In this document: piece after piece, positions 57,726 to 64,000 of the stretch | Layout of the letters: each line of letters begins with the position of its first letter | How positions within the stretch are numbered: the stretch's first letter is position 1 | From: Izhakiella capsodis | GTDB taxonomy: Bacteria > Pseudomonadota > Gammaproteobacteria > Enterobacterales > Enterobacteriaceae | Direction: 5' to 3' | Length of the DNA: 64,000 nucleotides | Assembly: GCF_900115045.1 (NCBI RefSeq) | Contig: NZ_FOVC01000014.1 | Span: 1 to 64,000, forward strand | Made by a program: the position numbers and the translations under genes | Notes under the pieces: model-generated | Seen by the model: only the letters and a program-made list of their open reading frames with translations | Told to the model about the DNA's origin: nothing | Database searches by the model: none

Positions 57726-57773
57726 CTAGAGGAGGATAAAAAAGAATGCGAAGAAGAACAGGTTTACTTGCAT
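57726..57773 (-). CDS. pheL: pheA operon leader peptide PheL
   Basis: 15 codons: MQVNLFFFAFFFILL, six Phe in seven codons, the sensor for charged tRNA-Phe. Stalling at these codons favours the antiterminator and expression of pheA. E. coli PheL is also 15 residues ([15 protein letters not shown]), so the core FFFAFFF is retained while the flanks changed. Directly upstream of the attenuator. Confidence 0.92.
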   Translation of the reverse strand: MQVNLFFFAFFFILL

Positions 57774-57806
57774 CTACTGGTAGCCTTTGGCTGTAACAGG
57801 CTAGCA

Positions 57807-57835
57807 CAATAACCCTGTTAAAAATAAGCTGTCAA
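57807..57835 (-). promoter_or_regulatory. Promoter of pheL-pheA
   Basis: Minus strand TTGACA (57830-57835), 17-bp spacer, TTATTG (57807-57812). Perfect -35, weak -10. The -35 abuts the raiA terminator. Confidence 0.6.
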
Positions 57836-57859
57836 TAAAAAACGCGCCCTGAGGCGCGT
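57836..57859 (-). terminator. Terminator of raiA
   Basis: ACGCGCC-TCAG-GGCGCGT followed by a T-run on the minus strand, 20 bp after the raiA stop. Confidence 0.9.
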
Positions 57860-57878
57860 ATTGTCGTGAGTGATTGTC

Positions 57879-58205
57879 TTATTCACTTAGGCTGGGATCT
57901 TTCAGGTTACTGTGAGACCGGCGAGCCTCACCTTTATGCTGGGCTTTGTTGAGCTGTTTTTCCAGTTTACTTATAAGGTCATTGATGGCGGAGTACATGT
58001 CGATATGTTTAGCACTGGCGAACAAAGCACCATTCGGCGTGTTGATGTTTGCATCGGCGACAAATTCGTTTGATTCTTTTGACAAGACAATGTGCGGATT
58101 GATTAGGTGAATTTGCCATTTCTCCAGCTTAGCAAGCCGTTCCTCAACATGGCGGCGGATAGCTTCAGTAATTTCCATCTGTTTGCTGGTAATGTTCAGA
58201 ATCAT
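57879..58205 (-). CDS. raiA: Ribosome-associated inhibitor A (RaiA/YfiA)
   Basis: 108 aa (E. coli 113). Binds the 30S decoding region in stationary phase and stabilises inactive 70S ribosomes. The HPF/RaiA fold is clear: [27 protein letters not shown] and [35 protein letters not shown]. The C-terminal tail that in E. coli is acidic (EEVEEE) is replaced by a shorter LKDPSLSE, which is the part that blocks HPF-driven dimerisation, so behaviour could differ slightly. Confidence 0.94.
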   Translation of the reverse strand: MILNITSKQMEITEAIRRHVEERLAKLEKWQIHLINPHIVLSKESNEFVADANINTPNGALFASAKHIDMYSAINDLISKLEKQLNKAQHKGEARRSHSNLKDPSLSE

Positions 58206-58426
58206 CGTACTTCCCTCTCTGTCATTTCCGTGCGAGTGGATTCAGAATAGCGCTAAACATCGTTTTATGTGTGATTTGGATCAAAAAAAGGGGCCACCTT
58301 TTGTCGAAGAATCCATTATGTGAAAAGAGCTAACTAATCCATCTTTGACGCTTGAATTAGGTAGCAGAGGATAACGAAGTCGTAAGAACAAGCGTTTTTT
58401 TAACGGAAATTAAATGAATTAACCAG

Positions 58427-58456
58427 AAAAAAGGCAGCCCATCGGCTACCTTTTTG
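58427..58456 (-). terminator. Terminator of bamD
   Basis: AAGGTAGCC / GGGCTGCCTT-type stem with one mismatch and T-run on the minus strand, 20 bp after the bamD stop. The remaining ~220 bp to raiA hold its promoter; nothing else recognised. Confidence 0.75.
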
Positions 58457-58475
58457 CGTTGAGAAGTGAAAACGA

Positions 58476-59210
58476 TCAGCTGCTTTTGTTCGCAGCAATC
58501 AGTTTGGCTACTTTTTCTGCTTCGCCATTCAGCTGCATCTTACGGTATGCATTTTCCATCAACGGTAATGCGACCTTTGTTGCCTGCGTATCGGGATAAT
58601 CTTTAAGCATTTGCTCGACGCGGTTAACAACGGCGACATAAGCGCCGCGTTTAGTGTAGAATTGTGCGATGGATAACTCATACTTCGCCAGGCGGTCTTT
58701 TAGCGCGATCAGGCGGAGTCTGGCATCATTGGCGTAAAGGCTGTTGGGATAACCGCGCAGTAGCTGAGTGAAGTCGCGGAATGCAATGCGCGCATACTCT
58801 GGATCCCGGTCGGAACGGTCGATGCCAAAGAAGTTCTGTAAGGCGCTGTTATCCATTGCCATATCTGTCAGACCACGCATGTAGATAACATAGTCGATGT
58901 TTGGATGTGTTGGGTTAAGACGTATAAAGCGATCTATAGTGGCCTGAGCCAGTGGATAATCGCCATTTTTATAGTACGCGTAGATGAGGTCCAGCTGCAC
59001 CTGCTGGGAGTAGGGGCCGAATGGATAGCGATTATCAAGAGCTTCCAGTTGAGTAATGGCACCTCTAAAGTTACCGTCCTGCAGCTTTTGCTGGGCCGTT
59101 GCATAAATTTCGGCAGGTGGGCTATCAGGCACCGTCTCCTTCGTGCCGGAACAGCCGGCAAGTACAAGGCTCAACGTGGCTGCAGCCACCAGATATTTCA
59201 TACGCGTCAT
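58476..59210 (-). CDS. bamD: Outer-membrane protein assembly lipoprotein BamD
   Basis: 244 aa (E. coli 245). Essential part of the BAM complex that folds beta-barrels. Signal peptide with lipobox LVLAGCSG (Cys19), then about five TPR helices (from ~30 to 230: [45 protein letters not shown]). Divergent from rluD. Confidence 0.97.
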   Translation of the reverse strand: MTRMKYLVAAATLSLVLAGCSGTKETVPDSPPAEIYATAQQKLQDGNFRGAITQLEALDNRYPFGPYSQQVQLDLIYAYYKNGDYPLAQATIDRFIRLNPTHPNIDYVIYMRGLTDMAMDNSALQNFFGIDRSDRDPEYARIAFRDFTQLLRGYPNSLYANDARLRLIALKDRLAKYELSIAQFYTKRGAYVAVVNRVEQMLKDYPDTQATKVALPLMENAYRKMQLNGEAEKVAKLIAANKSS

Positions 59211-59339
59211 GACGATTTGATTATCCTCAGAGTGTTATTGTGGAAGCTGTCCGTGAAGCTTCCGATAGTGACCAGGTACGATAGCACAATATATTAACGG
59301 CTACGCCGTAAAAACCCAACGTTAACGAAGAAGCTGTTT

Positions 59340-60320
59340 ATGGCACAACTAGTACAACTCAACGCGACGGTATCCGAATCACAACTCGGACAACGTTTAG
59401 ATCAGGCTTTGGCCGAATTGTTCCCTGATTATTCGCGTTCACGCATAAAAGTGTGGATTCTGGATCGTCACGTCCGGATAAACGGCGTCGTAGCAGATAT
59501 GCCCAAATTCAAAGTTCTCGGCGGTGAGCATGTGGAAATCGACGCTGAAATTGAAGAAGATGCACGCTGGGAGCCACAGAATATCGCACTTGATATTGTA
59601 TATGAAGATGACGATATTCTGGTTATCAATAAGCCTCGCGATCTGGTCGTACATCCTGGCGCAGGCAATCCTGACGGTACCGTACTTAACGCGCTGCTCT
59701 ATTATTATCCCAAAATTGCTGACGTACCACGTGCTGGTATCGTCCACCGGCTGGATAAAGATACCACGGGTTTGATGGTGGTCGCTAAAACTGTTCCTGC
59801 GCAAACGCATCTGGTTGAGTCGCTGCAACTGCGCGAAATAACCCGTGAATATGAAGCGGTCGCCATTGGCAATATGACGGCAGGCGGTACGGTAGAACAA
59901 CCGATTGCTCGCCATGCAACTAAGCGCACGCATATGGCTGTTCATCCGATGGGGAAGCCCGCGATAACGCATTACCGAATCATGGAGCACTTTCGTGTCC
60001 ATACTCGCCTGCGGCTTCGTCTTGAAACCGGACGTACCCACCAGATTCGCGTCCATATGGCACATATCAATCATCCTTTGATTGGTGATCCCCTCTACGG
60101 TGGCCGCCCCCGTCCGCCGAAAGGTGCATCCCAACATTTTATCAGTACGCTGCGGCAGTTTGATCGTCAGGCGCTCCACGCCACTATGCTACGGCTTTAC
60201 CATCCGATTAGCGGTATCGAAATGGAATGGCATGCCGGGATACCGCAGGACATGATCGATCTGATTAATGCGCTAAAGGCTGATACCGAAACCTTTAAAG
60301 ATCAGCTTGATTGGCTATGA
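59340..60320 (+). CDS. rluD: 23S rRNA pseudouridine synthase RluD
   Basis: 326 aa, the E. coli length. Makes pseudouridines 1911/1915/1917 in helix 69, the substrate site for RlmH (encoded at 18968-19438). N-terminal S4 domain (residues ~15-70) and catalytic motif HRLDKDTTGLMVVAK (Asp139). Its stop overlaps the pgeF start (ATGA). Confidence 0.97.
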   Translation: MAQLVQLNATVSESQLGQRLDQALAELFPDYSRSRIKVWILDRHVRINGVVADMPKFKVLGGEHVEIDAEIEEDARWEPQNIALDIVYEDDDILVINKPRDLVVHPGAGNPDGTVLNALLYYYPKIADVPRAGIVHRLDKDTTGLMVVAKTVPAQTHLVESLQLREITREYEAVAIGNMTAGGTVEQPIARHATKRTHMAVHPMGKPAITHYRIMEHFRVHTRLRLRLETGRTHQIRVHMAHINHPLIGDPLYGGRPRPPKGASQHFISTLRQFDRQALHATMLRLYHPISGIEMEWHAGIPQDMIDLINALKADTETFKDQLDWL

Positions 60321-61042
60321 GCTTGTTGCTGCCACAATGGAACGCACCAGCGTCAGTGTGTGCTTGTAGCACGACGCGGCAGGACGGTTATAGCCAGCCG
60401 CCCTGGGACGCGTTTAATCTGGGAATGCACGTTGGCGACGATACTCATCATGTCGAGCTGAACCGCCAGCGGCTGATTCAGCTGGCGGGGTTACCTTCAC
60501 CGCCCATTTGGCTGGAGCAGGTGCACGGCACCGACGTTGTGAATCTGCCCACCCTTCAGGCTGTTCCGCGCGCTGATGCCGCTTATACCCAACAGCGCGG
60601 TGTGGTTTGCGCTGTTATGTCTGCAGACTGCCTTCCTGTGCTGCTGTGTTCACAGTATGGCGATGAGATTGCAGCGGTACACGCTGGCTGGCGAGGATTG
60701 CTAGCTGGAGTACTTGAACAGACGCTGAAAAGTTTTCGTGCTCCTCCGCGCCATATTATAGCCTGGCTCGGGCCAGCAATAGGACCTCAGGCATTTGAGG
60801 TCGGCGCTGAAGTACGCGATGCTTTTATTAACCACAATCATGCTACTGCCGCCTTTTTTCTTCCTGCTGGTAATCGATTTTATGCCGACCTTTGGCAACT
60901 GGCACGGCACCGCCTTCAGGCTGCAGGCATCGTGACCATCAGCGGTGGTGGGGAGTGCACTTATCAGCAAGCTGGTCAATTTTTCTCCTACCGACGTGAC
61001 GGAATTACGGGCCGTATGGCAAGTTTGATTTGGCTGATATAG
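60317..61042 (+). CDS. pgeF: PgeF (YfiH), peptidoglycan-editing polyphenol-oxidase-like enzyme
   Basis: 241 aa from ATG 60317, the ATGA overlap with rluD. Cytoplasmic enzyme of the DUF152/laccase-like family that removes mis-incorporated UDP-MurNAc-Ser products in E. coli. Metal/catalytic His and Cys motifs WLEQVHGTDV, SADCLPVLL and AVHAGWRGL are present, and it ends ITGRMASLIWLI as in E. coli. Co-transcribed with rluD. Confidence 0.93.
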   Translation: MSLLLPQWNAPASVCACSTTRQDGYSQPPWDAFNLGMHVGDDTHHVELNRQRLIQLAGLPSPPIWLEQVHGTDVVNLPTLQAVPRADAAYTQQRGVVCAVMSADCLPVLLCSQYGDEIAAVHAGWRGLLAGVLEQTLKSFRAPPRHIIAWLGPAIGPQAFEVGAEVRDAFINHNHATAAFFLPAGNRFYADLWQLARHRLQAAGIVTISGGGECTYQQAGQFFSYRRDGITGRMASLIWLI

Positions 61043-61103
61043 ATTAGCGCCCTAAGACGATCCGACGTGGTGTATTTTTTCCAGCAAAAAGCGGGTCAAT
61101 AAT

Positions 61104-61131
61104 CTTGAAAATTTGAGGACAGACCTCATTT
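61104..61131 (+). promoter_or_regulatory. Sigma-32 heat-shock promoter of clpB
   Basis: CTTGAAA (61104-61110), 13-bp spacer, CCTCATTT (61124-61131). Matches the E. coli clpB heat-shock promoter almost base for base. 38 bp before the clpB start. Confidence 0.9.
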
Positions 61132-61168
61132 AGTCTCCAGTAGCAATGTTGACCTGTAGGGGGAAATT

Positions 61169-63742
61169 ATGCGTCTGGATCGTCTTACTACTAAATTCCA
61201 GTTAGCTCTCGCCGATGCGCAGTCTTTAGCGCTTGGACGCGATCATCAATTTATTGAGCCACTTCATCTGATGAGCGCCTTGCTCAATCAGGAAGGCGGT
61301 TCTGTTCATCCACTGATGACTACTGCCGGTGTGGATGTCGCCAGCCTCCGTAATGGCATTGAGCAGGCAATAAGTCGTCTTCCTCAGGTTGAGGGCAATG
61401 ATGCTGACGTTCAGCCTTCTGCCGATTTGCTTCGCGTACTGAATATTTGCGACAAGCTGGCGCAGAAGCGTGGCGATAATTTCATTTCATCTGAGTTATT
61501 TGTGTTGGCCGCCCTTGACTCACGAGGTTCACTGGCTGATTTATTGAAATCTGCCGGTGCGACCAGTGAAAAACTGACGAACGCGATCGAGCAAATGCGC
61601 GGAGGAGAAAACGTGAACGATCAGGGAGCAGAAGATCAGCGTCAGGCTTTAAAAAAATACACCATCGACCTCACCGAGCGTGCAGAACAAGGCAAGCTTG
61701 ACCCGGTTATTGGGCGTGATGAAGAAATTCGTCGTACCATACAGGTTTTGCAACGTCGAACTAAAAACAATCCTGTTCTCATTGGTGAGCCAGGTGTCGG
61801 TAAAACCGCAATTGTTGAAGGACTGGCGCAGCGGATTATCAATGGTGAGGTTCCGGAAGGGCTAAAAGGACGTCGCGTTTTGGCGCTCGATATGGGCGCG
61901 CTGGTTGCCGGAGCCAAATATCGCGGCGAATTTGAGGAGCGCCTTAAAGGGGTTCTCAACGATCTGGCGAAACAGGAAGGTAACGTTATCCTGTTTATTG
62001 ATGAATTACACACTATGGTGGGGGCGGGCAAAGCCGACGGCGCAATGGATGCCGGCAATATGCTGAAACCTGCACTTGCGCGCGGTGAGCTGCACTGCGT
62101 TGGTGCCACCACGCTTGATGAATATCGCCAGTACATTGAAAAAGATGCCGCGCTTGAGCGTCGATTCCAGAAAGTATTTGTCGCTGAGCCGAGTGTGGAA
62201 GACACCATCGCCATTCTGCGCGGGCTTAAAGAGCGCTATGAATTGCACCATCACGTGCAAATTACCGATCCGGCTATTGTAGCTGCGGCCACACTTTCAC
62301 ATCGTTATATCGCTGACCGGCAGCTTCCGGATAAAGCGATTGATCTTATCGATGAAGCGGCTTCCAGTATCCGTTTGCAAATAGACTCCAAGCCAGAAGC
62401 GCTGGATCGACTTGAACGTCGGATTATTCAGTTAAAGCTGGAACAGCAGGCACTAAAAAAAGAGTCTGATGATGCCAGTATCAAGCGCCTTGAAATGCTT
62501 GAAGAGGAGCTGACACAAAAAGAGCGTGACTACTCCGAATTGGAAGAAGAATGGAAAGCGGAAAAAGCGTCTCTTTCTGGTACACAGACGATTAAGGCAG
62601 AACTGGAACAGGCGCGTATTGTACTGGAGCAGGCGCGTCGTCAGGGTGATTTGGCGCAGATGTCAGAACTGCAATACGGGAAAATCCCGGAGCTGGAAAA
62701 ACAGCTTGCTGCCGCGATGCAGTCGGAAGGCAAAACGGTTAAGCTGCTGCGCAATCGTGTAACCGACGTTGAGATTGCCGACGTGTTGGCTCGCTGGACG
62801 GGGATCCCTGTGGCGCGCATGATGGAAGGTGAACGCGATAAGTTATTGCGCATGGAGCAGGAACTCCATCAGCGTGTGATTGGTCAGGATGAGGCGGTTG
62901 AGGCTGTATCCAACGCTATTCGCCGTAGCCGCGCGGGACTTGCCGATCCAAACCGCCCGATTGGTTCATTTTTGTTTCTTGGTCCGACCGGTGTGGGTAA
63001 AACTGAACTTTGTAAAGCTCTGGCTAACTTTATGTTCGATAGCGATGACGCGATGGTGCGTCTGGATATGTCAGAGTTCATGGAGAAGCACGCTGTATCC
63101 CGGCTGGTTGGTGCACCTCCCGGCTATGTTGGCTACGAAGAGGGAGGATATTTGACTGAGGCAGTTCGACGTCGGCCTTATTCGGTTATCCTGCTTGATG
63201 AAGTGGAGAAAGCGCACCCGGATGTGTTCAATATTCTTCTTCAGGTGCTGGATGATGGCCGTCTGACCGACGGTCAGGGGCGTACGGTCGATTTCCGCAA
63301 TACGGTTGTTATCATGACATCTAACCTGGGATCGGATTTGATTCAGGAGCGTTTTGGTGATTTGAACTATGGGGAAATGAAAGCCTTGGTCATGTCCGTG
63401 GTCGGACATCATTTCCGTCCGGAGTTTATAAATCGTATTGATGAGTTAGTGGTTTTCCATCCGTTGGGTGAAGAACATATTGCTTCAATTGCCAAAGTTC
63501 AGCTGCAACGTCTCTATGAGCGCCTTGAAGAGCGGGGATATGAACTGCACATCAGTGATGACGCGTTACAGCTGTTAGGTAAAAATGGCTATGATCCGGT
63601 TTACGGTGCTCGTCCGTTGAAGAGAGCTATTCAGCAGGAGATAGAAAATCCGCTGGCGCAGAAGATTCTTTCTGGTGCGTTTGTGCCGGGTAAACCGATT
63701 TTAATGAGTGTCAGCAATGGTGATATCGTCGCCTCTCAGTAA
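61169..63742 (+). CDS. clpB: Protein disaggregase ClpB
   Basis: 857 aa, the E. coli length. Hexameric AAA+ motor that extracts proteins from aggregates with DnaK. N domain (1-~145), NBD1 with Walker A GEPGVGKT (~206), coiled-coil middle domain (~410-525, Glu/Lys/Leu-rich), NBD2 with Walker A GPTGVGKT (~605), arginine fingers and a short C domain. Start ATG 61169 with AGGGGG upstream. Heat-shock controlled; a strong terminator and then an rRNA operon follow. Confidence 0.98.
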   Translation: MRLDRLTTKFQLALADAQSLALGRDHQFIEPLHLMSALLNQEGGSVHPLMTTAGVDVASLRNGIEQAISRLPQVEGNDADVQPSADLLRVLNICDKLAQKRGDNFISSELFVLAALDSRGSLADLLKSAGATSEKLTNAIEQMRGGENVNDQGAEDQRQALKKYTIDLTERAEQGKLDPVIGRDEEIRRTIQVLQRRTKNNPVLIGEPGVGKTAIVEGLAQRIINGEVPEGLKGRRVLALDMGALVAGAKYRGEFEERLKGVLNDLAKQEGNVILFIDELHTMVGAGKADGAMDAGNMLKPALARGELHCVGATTLDEYRQYIEKDAALERRFQKVFVAEPSVEDTIAILRGLKERYELHHHVQITDPAIVAAATLSHRYIADRQLPDKAIDLIDEAASSIRLQIDSKPEALDRLERRIIQLKLEQQALKKESDDASIKRLEMLEEELTQKERDYSELEEEWKAEKASLSGTQTIKAELEQARIVLEQARRQGDLAQMSELQYGKIPELEKQLAAAMQSEGKTVKLLRNRVTDVEIADVLARWTGIPVARMMEGERDKLLRMEQELHQRVIGQDEAVEAVSNAIRRSRAGLADPNRPIGSFLFLGPTGVGKTELCKALANFMFDSDDAMVRLDMSEFMEKHAVSRLVGAPPGYVGYEEGGYLTEAVRRRPYSVILLDEVEKAHPDVFNILLQVLDDGRLTDGQGRTVDFRNTVVIMTSNLGSDLIQERFGDLNYGEMKALVMSVVGHHFRPEFINRIDELVVFHPLGEEHIASIAKVQLQRLYERLEERGYELHISDDALQLLGKNGYDPVYGARPLKRAIQQEIENPLAQKILSGAFVPGKPILMSVSNGDIVASQ
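61601..61615 (+). promoter_or_regulatory. Internal ribosome site and start for short ClpB
   Basis: GGAGGAG followed five bases later by GTG (codon 149). E. coli makes a truncated ClpB without the N domain from Val149; site, spacing and codon number are preserved. Confidence 0.8.
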
Positions 63743-63760
63743 GTCTTCAAAAGCTAAAAT

Positions 63761-63784
63761 GGCCGCTACGCGGCCTTTTTTTTA
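63761..63784 (+). terminator. Terminator of clpB
   Basis: GGCCGC-TAC-GCGGCC followed by eight T, 18 bp after the stop. Confidence 0.93.
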
Positions 63785-63854
63785 GCATAAATGCGGATTA
63801 ATTTAGCCATGAGATTGAAAAACGAGCTAATGATTCTGTTTTTACAAATAACAC

Positions 63855-63882
63855 TTGCCAACGCTTGTCAGCTGCCTATAAT
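63855..63882 (+). promoter_or_regulatory. rRNA operon promoter P1
   Basis: TTGCCA, 16-bp spacer, TATAAT, then the GCGC discriminator and CCACCACTGACACGG, the standard enterobacterial rrn P1 start region. The A/T-rich bases just upstream (63830-63852) fit an UP element. The location after clpB matches E. coli rrnG. Confidence 0.92.
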
Positions 63883-63974
63883 GCGCCACCACTGACACGG
63901 TAAAGCGGTAACGCGGTCGGGTCAGCAAGGTAATGAAGTGATTCATTTTCTTGTGAGAGGGAAGGAAAAAAACC

Positions 63975-64000
63975 TTGACTCTTCAGCGGTGAAGCGTAAT
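63975..64000 (+). promoter_or_regulatory. rRNA operon promoter P2, cut by the window end
   Basis: TTGACT (63975-63980), 16-bp spacer, then TAAT at the last four bases, the beginning of the -10. Spacing and sequence match rrn P2 (TTGACTCT..GCGTA). The 16S gene lies beyond the window. Confidence 0.85.

Overview
This window looks like a chromosomal segment of an enterobacterium, most likely a member of the Erwiniaceae (Erwinia/Pantoea type). Nearly every housekeeping protein aligns residue by residue, as I recall the sequences, with its Escherichia coli K-12 counterpart. The gene blocks cspE-lipA-lipB-ybeD-dacA-rlpA-mrdBA-rlmH-rsfS-nadD-holA-lptE-leuS, gltIJKL, lnt-corC-ybeY-ybeZ-miaB/ubiF, the met/leu/gln tRNA cluster, asnB-nagCAB/nagE-glnS and corB-ypjD/ffh-rpsP-rimM-trmD-rplS-aroF-tyrA/pheA-raiA-bamD/rluD-pgeF-clpB-rrn are all recognisable. 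The genus is an inference, not a demonstration.

Layout. (1) 1-7.4 kb: the distal end of a lateral (Flag-2, laf) flagellar cluster: a 5'-truncated flagellin (lafA) with an unusual central insert, then lafB(fliD)-lafC(fliS)-lafD(fliT-like)-lafE(fliK)-lafS(sigma-28)-lafT(motA)-lafU(motB). A sigma-54 type promoter precedes lafB, and the usual lafF (fliL-like) gene is missing. (2) 7.4-10.5 kb: accessory stretch with gntT under a GntR operator, small ORFs (a 27-codon yohP, an 82-aa unknown, a possible zinc-ribbon protein) and several unexplained inverted repeats. (3) 10.5-37.2 kb: conserved core dealing with lipoylation, cell-wall elongation, LPS transport, NAD, leucyl-tRNA synthetase, glutamate/aspartate uptake, lipoprotein acylation and tRNA/rRNA modification. 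Two genes here are damaged: rlpA has lost its SPOR domain and rihA is a pseudogene. (4) 37.2-47.3 kb: a tRNA operon with one degenerate Met tRNA, asnB and the N-acetylglucosamine regulon (nagC, nagA, nagB, divergent nagE) and glnS. (5) 47.4-64 kb: a block that in E. coli sits about 2 Mb away and in the opposite orientation (corB ... clpB, then an rRNA operon whose P1 promoter and truncated P2 close the window). The glnS/corB junction is therefore a rearrangement breakpoint relative to E. coli.

How the parts work together. The laf genes build and power a second flagellum (filament, cap, export chaperones, hook-length control, late sigma factor, stator). The dacA-rlpA-mrdBA group and lptE/lnt/bamD serve the envelope. 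The nag genes take up and degrade GlcNAc under NagC/CRP control. The aroF-tyrA and pheA genes make Tyr and Phe, with TyrR boxes before aroF and a Phe leader-peptide attenuator before pheA. The ffh-rpsP-rimM-trmD-rplS genes serve protein targeting and ribosome/tRNA maturation. Signs of gene decay or streamlining recur (rlpA tail, rihA, one Met tRNA, no lafF, no umpH, no pagP/ybeM/tatE beside cspE-lipA). I saw no IS element, prophage, CRISPR array or defence system.
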